From Mesostigma viride (Eukaryota > Streptophyta > Mesostigmatophyceae > Mesostigmatales > Mesostigmataceae): a stretch of 64,000 nucleotides of DNA. Below are positions 23,401 to 34,000 of this stretch, piece after piece (within the stretch, counting starts at the first letter, position 1; the number at the start of each line of letters is the position of its first letter). Where the stretch lies: NCBI GenBank assembly GCA_009746045.1, contig RPFO01000213.1, positions 12,600,063 to 12,664,062 on the forward strand. Reading direction: 5' to 3'. The position numbers and the translations under genes are program-made. The notes beneath the pieces are model-generated. The model searched no databases. It was not told the origin of the DNA and saw only the letters and a list, made by a program, of their open reading frames with translations.

Positions 23401-26400
23401 CGAAGCAATCAACCAACTTCATCTAGTCAAGCAACGAGCTTATCTTAATACTGCACATGCTCTATCAAGGTGCGCATTCGGCCGCATTCCACCCACACTT
23501 CAGTTTCAATGCAGGCCTCGAAATGTGCTCCAAAATGCCACCCACCCCATCAAGGTGTGCATCACGCAACAGTCAACACACGCCACAATTTGAGCAGCCA
23601 TGAGAAATGTGTACCAACACTCTACCTGCACCATGAGATCATGCGCCTCCTGCAGAAATCAACCGCCTTTATTCATCTAGTCAAGTAAAGAAGTAATACT
23701 ACCATTAATACTCTACCTGCTCCATGAGATCATGTGCGTCCTGCAGCGTGGTGACCACCACCCCCGCCGAGTGGAACGTGGCGGCCGCCACGATCAGCAC
23801 CGCCATGTTGACCAGCAGCGCGGTGCCGAACGCAAACGCAATGTCCAGAAAGTTGAGGTAGCACAGCTGGCCCGTGGAGCCTTCCTTGGACGCCACGGTC
23901 TGCGCCTGGTGTGCGTGTGACAGAATTAATTATTGGGGGGGGGGGGAGGGTTGACAGAATTGATTATTGGGGGGTGAGCGTTGACAGAATCAATTATTTG
24001 GGGGGGGGGGGGGGGGGGGGCGCAGAAGGTTGACATAATTAACTAGGGCGATGGAACCAGAGTGACTAGGGCATGGAGAACGGGAGGGACAGAAAGAGGG
24101 GTCGACCACCTTTTTTCTAGACTGGAGAGGGAACACCGGGGGTTAAGAAAACGGGTAAGCGTGCAATCCTGTTCATTAAAAGTCGATGTGTTAGCTGAGT
24201 GGGAGGAAATGTGGCTGATGCCAGATGACATCAGGCAGCTTTGGCGGCAAAAGCTCCAAGGGGCCTGTTGCAAGGCGTTCCAGAACAGAAGAGATTCTCC
24301 TCACATGGCTTCTCCAAAGGGTGAGCACACGAGAGCGCGAATGGGCATGCCATTTTTCATGCCCGCGAGTGGACATGCCATCCATGCCTGCGAGTGGGCA
24401 TGCCATCCATGCACGTGAGTGGGCATGCCATCCATGAAAGCGCTCGGAATGCCTATACATGCCTTGAGACAAGTCATGGTATCGCTCCATGACGCGATGC
24501 GCCGGGCATGCCATGAGAGGTACCTTCTCATGCTAAACCTCCATGACTCGAGAAGAAGAGAAGAGGGCATGATGTGGCGCCTAGCTCATCAAAACTGCGC
24601 GGGGCATTGAGCCAAGGATGCTAATTTTACAGACAGTTTGCGAACGTGACAACAAACAGTTGCGATGAGGGCATCATAGAGAATCTAAAGGCATTCTGAG
24701 GAATCTTAATAGGTCCATCCCATCGCCGCCGCCTCCCTCACCTGGGGGCAGACCAGCGCCGAATGCAAGTAGAAGTTGTGGGGCATCACGTTCGCCCCCA
24801 GCAAGCTGACGCAGGTGAACAAGCTCTCCCGGTCCAGCCGGGGGACCAGCCCGCCCAGCACCGCCGTCACAGGCGGTTGGCTGCATGGTTCAAGAGAGAG
24901 AATTGTGAGACCAGGCAGGGAGAGAACGTTAATTAACTACGATAATTAATGCCTAAGCAGAGGAGGACCAAGCAGAGGAGGGTGGAGCCGAGGAGGTGAA
25001 GCCCAGGAGGTGAAGCCGAGGAGGACACGGACAACAAAGGCAGTAACGGCACGAAGCGAACGGGTACTACTAAAGTTCCTCGGGATGCTGCCGATGATGA
25101 AGCAGAAGAGGACAGAAACACGCATGCTGCACCAAAGATTGACAAGTATAGAGACAAACCTTAGAAATATGTCGATGATGAAGCAGAGGAGCACGATGCT
25201 GACCAGGCCCACCGTGAGCGCGCCCGCGTGCGACATGCCTGCAAGTGACAAGTTGCAAGTGACAGGATTAGGGTCACAGGACGCGATACGTGTACGGAGA
25301 AAAAACTTGCTCGCATGCCACATGCCTGCAGCCCACGGGCGATAGAATTAGGGTCATGGGATAGAATCAGCAACAGCAGAAAAATGTTTGCCTGTGGCCA
25401 ACATGCAAGCGGGCTTCTGGGGGCGAGATTGCCGCCTCGGGTCTACTTCAATAACAATTTTGTTTAGAAATGCCAGCAAGCGCATTGATAGGACTAACAT
25501 CCTTTTTGGTTTGACATTGTAGTACAGCCATAAAGGGTGCACCCAGCATGGACAACGGACAAAGAGTGAGAGTGAGGAGCAGCTGGTCGATACGCCCAGC
25601 AAGTTGGCAGAAAAAAAGCAGAAGCACATGAGGGACGCGTTTTGCAGTAAAAAGCAGAAGCACATGAGGGACGCGTTTGGCAGTATAAGTCACACGAGGG
25701 GAACAGGTCCCGCGTGGGGCACAACAAGAACACGAACAACCTCGTGGGGTGGCAAGGAAGCTTCCACCCGCACACGTCACCTACCCAGCGTGGGCAGGAA
25801 GAGCATGATGATGAGCGCGTCCAAACTGGTCAGCAGCACGCCCAGAAGCATGGGGACGCCCATCTGTGCCAGGTGGTGGCAGTCAAGGCCACAAAAGCGA
25901 ATGGGTCAATGCTTGGGCGAGCCAACGCAGCAAGGGAACGTCCACCTGTGCCGCGTGGTGGCAATCAAAGGCCACACAGCAAGGGCCGCCCACTGTGCAA
26001 CATGATGGGACCAAAGAAACGGAATCAGGGTGCTAGCCATGGGAGGAATGTGACACATGGGGGGAACAAGGAAAGAAATAAATGCAAATTTATTGATTCT
26101 TGGCGGCGGCAATTGATTGTTTGATTGTTGGCGGCCGCGACGGATAGAATTTTTCTCGGCAGCGGAGATCAAGGAACAACAAACTGGAACGCAGAGAGGC
26201 GCGACAGGTGGCAACCTGTGGCTCACCGGTTGATGGGAAGCGTCGGTGACCCTGTGGGTGTGGCTGCCCCTGACGACGAAGGGTGGCTGCCCATCATCTC
26301 CATGCACAGCGCAGGTGGGGCACGATGAGGATGTATACCTCTACGTGACAAGACATCTGACCATGCCTGGCTCACAGGGAGACTTGTAGACCCGATAGGT

Positions 26401-29400
26401 CATACCGCCGCTAGGACCCGCTTTAGTGGGACAAGGCAGAGGTAGGCACGCGTGGGCTTCAACGCGCTTGATGGTGTCACGCTTGTCACCAACTCGATGA
26501 TTCGTGGGTGGCCAGCACCACCACCATTTAACAAGTCACCGTTCAACAAGTTGACGCCCAACACACTCACCCTTATTCCCCCCAAGCAGTGGCGCGATCA
26601 CTAGGAAGCACGCTATTACTAACCGGTAAGCAAGCTACTACTATATATTCATTGAGAATGATAAGTTACGGAGGTGAGAGGGGCATGCAACATAAGGAAA
26701 ACCCGGAAAAGAAGAAGAACCCTGAAGAAATACTACTATATATACAAATAGGCTTATTTAGTCATAGGAGTCCGCCCCACACGCACCAGCAGGTTAAGCC
26801 CCACAGCAGTGCCCAGCACCATGGTCAGGTCCAGCGCGACGATGGACACCTGGCGGTTCACCGGGCACACACGCGCACGAGGGAGAAGGCAGCCGTGATC
26901 GTTCGTGAGGTGCGGCACGACGATGGGCACCAGGCAGTGGGCGGCATACATGCACAGGGGGGGGGGCGTCATCAGCACCAGTCCACACAGGTCTAGTGCA
27001 ATGGACGACGGTGCAGAGGACACCTGGCGGAGGACGGGACCAAGAGCAAGCGATGGGAACGAGTGAAAGACATCTGACACAGACGTACTATACTATAGTG
27101 ACGACACGCACGCACACAGACATACACACGCACACACACGCGCACACAGATGCAGAGACACACACACAGACACACACACACAGACACATAGAACCGGAAG
27201 CACACACACACAGACACACACACACAGACACATAGAACCGGAAGCACACACACACAGACACACACACACAGACACATAGAACCGGAAGCACACACACACA
27301 GACACACACACACACAGACACATAGAACCGGAAGCACACACACACAGACACACACACACAGACACATAGAACCGGAAGCACACACACACAGACACACAGA
27401 CACAGACACATAGAACCGGAAGCACACACACACAGACACACACACACAGACACATAGAACCGGAAGCACACACACACGCACACACACACAGACACACACA
27501 CACAGACACATAGAACCGGAAGCACACACACACAGACACACACACACACACACATAGAACCGGAAGCACACACACAGACACACACACACAGACACATAGA
27601 ACCGGAAGCACACACACACAGACACACACACACAGACACATAGAACCGGAAGCACACACACACAGACACACACACACAGACACATAGAACCGGAAGCACA
27701 CACACACAGACACACACACACAGACACATAGAACCGGAAGCACACACACACAGACACACACACACAGACACATAGAACCGGAAGCACACACACACAGACA
27801 CACACACACAGACACATAGAACCGGAAGCACACACACACAGACACACACACACAGACACATAGAACCGGAAGCACACACACACAGACACACACACACAGA
27901 CACATAGAACCGGAAGCACACACATAACACGATGAGGGATCCACAGAAACAAGGCAACCACGACGGTGTCCGTAGAGTTGATGGCGGTGATCCTGTACTG
28001 TTAGGTAGTTGTGGAGCAAGGGCAGGCGTTGGAAGGGAAGGGAGACATCTATAACGATCCATTAGGGTGACAACGGTAAGTTAAGTAATGCGATACGCAT
28101 TACTTTTGCATACTTGCAAGTATGCAAAGGAATGCGTATATGCGTGGTGGCAATGGTCGTGCATGGTGGCAATGGTCGTGCGTGGTGGCAACGGTAATGC
28201 GTGGTGGCAACGGTCGGGCGTGGTGGCAATGGTCGTGCGTGGTGGCAACGGTAATGCGTGGTGTCAACGGTCGTGCGTGGTGGCAATGGTCGTGCGTGGT
28301 GGCAATGGTCGTGCGTGGTGGCAATGGTCGTGCGTGGTGGCAATGGTCGTGCGTGGTGGCAATGGTCGTGCGTGGTGGCAATGGTCGTGCGTGGTGGCAA
28401 TGGTCGTGCGTGGTGGCAATGGTCGTGCGTGGTGGCAATGGTCGTGCGTGGTGGCAATGGTCCTGCGTGGGCCTCCCGATGAGTGTGGGCTGGGCTGTTG
28501 AGCGCACAAATGGAGAAGGTCGTACTGGCCAGGCGGGGAAGGAGAGACTTTCTGAATAAAGAGAAGACAGCAGTGACAAGGATTTTCATACTGCAAGGGG
28601 GAACGGAGTGGTGGGAGGGGGACGGGGACGGAGGGGGACAGGGGGGGACGGGGGGGGGGAGGGGGGGGCGCTTGGTGGCCATTCAGCCATTTTCAGGACA
28701 GCGAGGCGCCGAAAGAGGTAAGAACCCTGCTCTAGCCTTGGCCATATATCAGTGGCTTGGTTCACGCGTGGTATTGTAAAAAATCCACTATGGATAAACA
28801 AACGATGCAGTGATAAGGACACACACAGCACTTTATTGGCTTGCACATAATAATTACAAAATAAACAATCTTGCAGAGTAATAGATGCATCCAGCGTAGG
28901 GCGCCCATGGGCAATGTGATGGACTGGCCCAAGCCGCCATGGCTTTTTGACCTTGAGATGCTTCGGGAGCGCACATGTTTTGAACTTGAGGCCAAACAGC
29001 TCCTTATTCAGTCACAGCCACTTTATTTTTTTAATTGTTATTATTATTATCATTATTATTATTATTATTACTACTAAGGGCCAGAAATGCCCTGCACGCT
29101 CACCTCGCAGAGGACCCAGAGCAAGTTGCAGACGGGTCCAGGGTACTCCTCCCTGCACACCTGTGGTTGTTGGATGATCCGGTTGGTGAAAATGGTTGGT
29201 TTGGTTGTTGGATGAAAGGCTAGGTGAAAATGCAAAACCAACTTCTTATTTATTTACCACCGATTATTTGTTACAACTACCCAATCCTTCAAAACTACTG
29301 GAGATTCAAAACAACCCATGCCCACCTCGAGTACAGTCGACGACCACATATACCTAGACGGATATGGATGACATCACCCTTGCACACATGCCATTTTTGT

Positions 29401-30209
29401 GAGGATAGACATGTTGGCGCGCTGATTTCGTGTACAGATGAGCAGACCTACGGATATAAATAACATGAATCGGCATGAGCACTGAGAGAGGACACAGACG
29501 GGATGGAGTTGGAAGAAGTCAACAAGGGGAGTCGTAGATTCTCACTCATGCTTCCCTCAGCCGCCACTCTGCCTGGCTCCACTGACCGCAGTGCAATTGA
29601 TAACTGCCGTGGAGGTAGCAAAAGATTGCAAATTCTGGCACACGCAGCCTCGAAATAGTACTAAAGGAGGTGAAAGAGGTCCCCAAAGCAGATCCGAGAA
29701 CTAGAAAGTGTTTTCCTTCGGAAATTCCACTACATCCTGCCACAAAGACTAATCACAAAGACAAATCTGCTTCTACATGCAATTGCCGCACGGGATAAGC
29801 GTTAATGAGAATGGCCTTACCTGAGCCAGGTGCTTGCCGGTTACGATGCCCAGCCGTGACGACAGCGTTTGCAAGAGGATCGCCAGCAGATTGGACAGGA
29901 CGACTACCCAGAGCAGCTGGTAGCCGAAACGGGAGCCTCCCTCGATCGCGGTGGCCCAGTTGCCAGGGTCCATGTACCCCACCGCGACTGGGAAATGAAG
30001 CGACGTAAAAAGTGCCACAACGGATGTTGCGTAAGTGTGGGCAAAACAGGCGTAACAGGCAGGCAACTCATGAAGTGCTTGAGACAAAGCTATGGATGAA
30101 ACAGAAATCGAGCAGGTAACAGGTCTGCGAACATGTCCCAGTACGTACCAAGAAATGCCGGGCCCAGCAAGCGAGCCCGAATGCTTGCAGTCGGGCCAGC
30201 CTTTCCCAT
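11464..30209 (-). CDS. EIN2-like protein: NRAMP domain plus EIN2 C-terminal domain (11 exons)
   Basis: Exons (minus): 30209-30149, 29987-29821, 29160-29104, 26849-26787, 25863-25785, 25238-25160, 24880-24742, 23899-23717, 19448-19356, 18075-17932, 17379-11464. All phases agree and give about 2326 aa; Arabidopsis EIN2 has 1294. Residues 1-420 follow the NRAMP fold: DPGNW at 27-31, VTGKHLAQ at 69-76, [21 protein letters not shown] at 201-211, FHSAGVVV with DAHDLMEQ (EIN2-like), [10 protein letters not shown] and [11 protein letters not shown] Gly-rich loop of about 280 residues precedes a last membrane span near 697-720. A very long low-complexity tail follows (poly-Ser, poly-Gly, poly-Ala, poly-His). 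The end matches the EIN2 C-terminal domain: [26 protein letters not shown]-like [22 protein letters not shown], then LLKRYRRRL, the counterpart of the EIN2 nuclear-localisation block. EIN2 is the ER-membrane mediator of ethylene signalling. Unlike land-plant EIN2 both metal-site motifs remain, so transport activity is possible. A further hydrophobic stretch lies near 2297-2318. Confidence 0.93.
17520..17566 (-). repeat. Decayed copy of EIN2-like exon 11 start in intron 10
   Basis: gcaaaggggagctgg with about 20 following bases at 17529-17566 copies the exon 11 5' edge at 17351-17390, acceptor region included. The rest of intron 10 (17380-17931) shows no gene. Confidence 0.7.
18101..18232. repeat. 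Four-copy repeat of about 33 bp in intron 9 of the EIN2-like gene
   Basis: Each unit begins aacgtgcac and ends agaagc or gaggc. It lies directly upstream (transcript sense) of exon 10. The rest of intron 9 (18233-19355) has no recognisable gene. Confidence 0.8.
19731..19845. repeat. Two-copy direct repeat of about 58 bp
   Basis: Both copies contain gtggtttcattaagaaaaca or a one-base variant, and cactacttaaccaacatatt. It lies at the edge of the 38-bp array in intron 8. Confidence 0.9.
19885..21072. repeat. 38-bp minisatellite, about 31 copies, intron 8 of the EIN2-like gene
   Basis: The unit includes cttctcctgcttggggac followed by aagaaggtaagcccttcccc, with small variants (acaag, acgag, tcgag; gtaag, gtgag). 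Because 38 is not a multiple of 3 and the unit lacks minus-strand stops, all three minus frames stay open for 400-570 codons; these are artefacts. On the plus strand every unit has a GGTAAG or GGTGAG donor-like site, and on the minus strand an AAGCAGG acceptor-like site. Confidence 0.97.
21073..23600. other. Middle of EIN2-like intron 8, no gene recognised
   Basis: A poly-G tract lies at 21115-21137. Short open frames occur on both strands, none recognisable. An interstitial telomere-like patch lies at 22329-22388. The part from 23380 carries relics of the exon 8 edge and its downstream intron. Confidence 0.4.
22329..22388 (+). repeat. Degenerate TTTAGGG-type telomere-like patch
   Basis: About six imperfect units (atttagggttgagggcttag and following tttagggctt) resemble the plant-type telomere heptamer. 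It sits deep in an intron, so it is interstitial. Confidence 0.6.
23385..23670 (-). repeat. Decayed copies of EIN2-like exon 8 end in intron 8
   Basis: The exon 8 edge at 23711-23746 (plus-strand reading ctctacctgctccatgagat) recurs at 23619-23656 as ctctacctgcaccatgagat with tcatgcgcctcctgcag. The flanking intron block atcaaccgcctttattcatc also has an older copy near 23407-23436. Confidence 0.85.
23930..24022. repeat. Three-copy repeat with poly-G, intron 7 of the EIN2-like gene
   Basis: The block gacagaattgattattgggg recurs with variants at about 23919, 23953 and 23983, each followed by a G run. Confidence 0.8.
24330..24435. repeat. Minisatellite, about 25-bp unit, four copies
   Basis: The core gcgagtgggcatgccatcca recurs with variants. 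It lies in intron 7 of the EIN2-like gene; the encoded frames are artefacts. Confidence 0.8.
25940..25982 (-). repeat. Decayed copy of EIN2-like exon 5 start in intron 4
   Basis: The exon 5 acceptor region at 25855-25897 (catctgtgccaggtggtggc with agtcaaggccacaaaagc) recurs at about 25944-25982 as cacctgtgccgcgtggtggc with aatcaaaggccacac. Confidence 0.85.
26965..27026 (-). repeat. Decayed copy of EIN2-like exon 4 in intron 3
   Basis: Exon 4 plus acceptor at 26813-26856 (cagcaccatggtcaggtcca then gacgatggacacctggcgg) is echoed at 26972-27026 (cagcaccagtccacacaggt then a gacgacggtgcagaggacacc-like block). A weaker relic lies near 26908-26943. Confidence 0.75.
27110..27925. repeat. CA-rich minisatellite, about 40-bp unit, about 19 copies
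   Basis: Units contain acatagaaccggaagcacac followed by CA/GACA runs. It lies in intron 3 of the EIN2-like gene. The minus-strand frames rich in CVCVCLCV stay open through periodicity and are not genes. Confidence 0.97.
28138..28472. repeat. 19-bp minisatellite, about 17 copies
   Basis: The unit is ggtcgtgcgtggtggcaat. It lies in intron 3 of the EIN2-like gene. The period of 19 leaves several frames open; these are artefacts. Confidence 0.97.
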
Positions 30210-31043
30210 CCTGTCTCAGACGCAGCTTAGTTTTCCGTAATTAAGACAGGGGCTTGAATGCGGCTGACATGTACACGTAGCGTGGCGTGGTCGCCTCGCT
30301 CCCCGATCCTGCCATATTAAATTATAGGCCCCGTGAAGGTAGCGTCAGCAAATTACTCGGTATCAATTAAAATTTATCCATAACCGCCTGACGCCATTCC
30401 ATACACTAGTGGCAAACAGTCATCATCTACTAGGCACTCATCCCTCAAGCAGGGCGTCATGAGATTGGATTGTCTAAAGGGGGCTACATTCGTTGGGCAC
30501 AAATTGTGAGAAATGTAAGCATTCCCAGGGAAATCCACTGCACGTCCTGCGAGACAACGAGATGAGGGAAAAATCCCTGGCCAACTGCCATCCGCAGCAG
30601 GCTCTCGCGTGGCACGTGAAATTATTTTCTGGTCAAGACGTCAAGACGCTCCTGTGCACGGCACAAGGTGACAGGGGGGAGATACAATTGTGCGCGCATT
30701 GAGCTTCTGCTGGCATTCGTCATAAGTGCCCTCAGATATGATTTGTACTGCACGAGCTGGTACAGGCGTCAGAAACCCCGAAGGATCCCTGTCAGCTGGC
30801 GCCTGGCCGTTGGTCAGCATGCACGTTGCACTGGCTTCCTCAACTCCGGCTGTTCGCGCGGTATCTCCGCAGGCAGGTGGGAGAATTGCCATACCGAACC
30901 CGAAAAGAAAAGCCGGGTATGATCGCCAGTCGTCGTTTGGGCAAAGGCGCAGCAGCGGGGAGTGGTCCACCAAGCGGCAGAACGTGCTGTTTGGCATGGA
31001 GACTTGAGCCAGGGCGAACTGCCACGGCCCTAGGAAACGCAGA
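30210..31043. promoter_or_regulatory. Divergent intergenic region (EIN2-like / OGDH E1)
   Basis: These 834 bp separate the two start codons and should hold both promoters and 5' UTRs. A three-codon upstream ORF (ATG GAG ACT TGA, 30996-31007) lies 36 bp before the OGDH start and would be in the leader if transcription starts upstream of it. No other defined motif is seen. Confidence 0.5.
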
Positions 31044-34000
31044 ATGACGGTCGCGGCGCTTGCTCGGTCCGCCCGCCACTGCGCGCGGTGGCTGGGCCCC
31101 CGGCGCAGTGTAGCGCTATGGAAGTCTTGTTCGGCACTTCCGACGTCTCGTGTCCCCGGAGTGCTCCGCCAGCCGCAGTGGGCTGCAACTTTGCCATACT
31201 CCAGTGCCTCCCCCCCACCGCCTCCCCCTCCTCCGCCTCCGCCTGTCGCTCGCGCCGTCCCGCTGGCGGAGGTGGCAGATAATTTCCTCGACGGTAGCAG
31301 CAGCGTCTACCTGGAGCAATTGTTGGAGCAGTGGGAGCAGAATCCTGGATCCGTAGATGACTCGTGGCGACGCGTTTTCGAGAGTCTGCGGGATGGCAAG
31401 CCCATGTCAACCGAAGCCGTTCAGCATTTGAACACGATTTCCACCCAGCGTGGGAGGCTGGCTAGGGCGGTGGGCGTTCAAGCTGAGGAGCAATTGAGCT
31501 CGACGGCTATCCAGGAGAGCATGCGCCTTTTGCTCCTGGTCCGTGCGTACCAGGTCAATGGCCACAGCATTGCCAACCTGGATCCTCTTGGGATCGCGGA
31601 GAAGAGGTCCGTCTCGTTTTCAAGTGCGCCGCTCTCTGCACATGACAAGCGTTTTCCCACGCAATCCTTAGGAGTTACCGTACCTGGTTGCATCAAAGCT
31701 ACCCCGCATTTTGCGCTTCGCGTGCGCGTAGGACTACGCCATTTCTTCTCCGTGCATGGTGCTGACACATTAAATACATCGCGCTGTTCATGAGGCCAGC
31801 ACTTCCTCCTACCCTCAAATGCCTTGCCTTATGTTGTAAGCTACTATTCAACAAGGTTTTGAATTATGCCAACGCCTAGATCAGCAGGCAGTGGGTCGAA
31901 TCCTAGTTACATGTTTTCTGCCACTCCCTTTTGTTTTGTTTTTGGTTATTAAGGTGGGGTACGCCCATGCTGCGGTTTTGCAGGCCTTTCATTTGTTCAT
32001 TTTGGAAGAACTTCCTGATCCCGAAATTGCTCACAATCTGTTATTAGTGGGTACGCACATCTCCGGTACTGCCTGCCGCCACACCCAAACCCCTCCACTG
32101 CCCGCTGTCGCGACTGCCTTCTCCCTCTACTGCCTGCTGTCACGATTGCCTTCTCCCTCTACTGCCTGCTGTCACCATGGCCTTCCCCCTCTACTGCCTG
32201 CTGTCACCACTGCCTTGCCCCTCTACTGCCCGTTTCGACTTGATGCTACGTGTTGTGCTGTGTTCCACCCGTCCTCCCCTCTCCTGTCTCCTTCTCCTGT
32301 ATCGCCCCCCCTGCCACGAGCCCACTTCTTCCTTCTCCCATTCCCCAGCACTGCCCGTCACACCACCACCCATCCCCAGCACCTTATCTTAGCCCAACTG
32401 GTACATCCACCTCCTGCGCCACCCCCTGCCACCACCGCCCCGCCATTCTTCCCTGCAACTGTCAACCCTCCCAGCCTCGAACCCTCTTAACCCTATCTGC
32501 AACCATCATGCCCCCCCCCCCCCCCAGGTACCCCGTCGAGCTCGACCCCGCGCTCTACGGCTTCACAGAGAGCGACCTGGACAAGGAGTTCTTCCTGGGG
32601 TCGTGGCGGATGAAAGGATTCCTGTCGGAGAACAAGCCGGTGCGCACGCTTCGGTCCATCCTGGACCGGCTGCACGCGACCTACTGCAGCAGCATCGGGT
32701 TTGAGTACATGCACATCCCCGACCGCGAGCGCTGCAACTGGCTGCGGGAGCGCATCGAGGACCTGGAGCAGCGGCGCTACTCGAGCGCGGAAAAGGTGGG
32801 TGGCGAGTGTGCGTGAGGACTGGGTAGTGACTAGAGCTTTTCCCTTTGCAGGGTGGGTTGATTGTTGTTATTGTTGTTAGTTCATCGCGATGGGCAGGGC
32901 ATGGAGCAGCGGCGCCACGCAATCGCAGAAAGGGTGGTCAGGGGGGCTGCAGAGAAGGTAGGGGGGGGGGGGGGGGGGGGGGGGGCGTTCCCCTTTGCAG
33001 TCGGGTGTGATCCCGCAACACCAATGATGCAACCATCAAATGGCCATGATCGACTCACGAGTGCTTGCTCACCGTCTCATGTCATCGCCTCCCCTCTCCC
33101 CCCCCCTCCCCCCAGCCACCTCGCAGCCACCCCCGACTTCTTCAGTTGCTGCTTCTCGACCGCCTCATGTTTGAACAATCCCCAACAGCAAACGCCCAAA
33201 CCAAACAAAACCCCCGTCACCAATCTTCCTTCTCCATTGCCTTGCTTCCTCTCTCCGTTTCCCTTCCCCTCCCAGGTGCTCCTCCTCGACCGCCTCATGT
33301 GGGGCGTGCTCTTCGAGGAGTTCCTCAACACCAAGTACACCGCCAGCAAGCGTTTCGGCCTCGAGGGCGGCGAGTCGCTCATCCCCGGCCTCAAGTCCTT
33401 CATCGACCGCTCCGCGGACCTGGACATCCAGAACATCGTCATTGGCATGCCTCACCGCGGGCGGCTCAACATCCTGGCCAACGTCGTGCGCAAGCCGATG
33501 CGGCAGATCTTCTCTGAGTTTGGGCAGGTGCGGGTTCCGCCCGACCGAAGCATGTTGTAATAGAAGCGAATTGAGGCGTACTTTAATAGAAGCAATTTGA
33601 AGCCAAATTTCATACGTGTTGTAATGGTACTTGAAGCGCATATTGTAGACTGGGCACTTCGCAGGTTTCATTTCTGAGGTTGCCTTGTGACGTCCTTGGT
33701 GCCTTGTGAAGTGGTAAGGTACATTGGTTTCATTAGATATTGGTTACATTAATGCTGGTTTTGTTTATATTGGTTTCATTTATGTATTTGTTTCATTAGA
33801 TATTGGTTACATTAATGCTGGTTTTGTTTATATTGGTTTCATTTATGTATTTGTTTCATTAGATATTGGTTACATTCATGTTCGTTACATTAATGCTGGC
33901 TTTGTTTATATTGGTTTCATTATATCTGTTTCCTTTATATTCTTTCGTTCCTGTTGGTTCCATTTCCACATGGGTCCCTCGCATTCATCAACCATCCTAA

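Noticed and set aside
26993-28062. Minus-strand ORFs of over 300 codons rich in CVCVCLCV
   Set aside because: Product of the CA-rich array in an intron; three frames are open at once and no conserved domain is present.
28062-28682. Open frames of [13 protein letters not shown] type
   Set aside because: Translation of the 19-bp minisatellite with three frames open.
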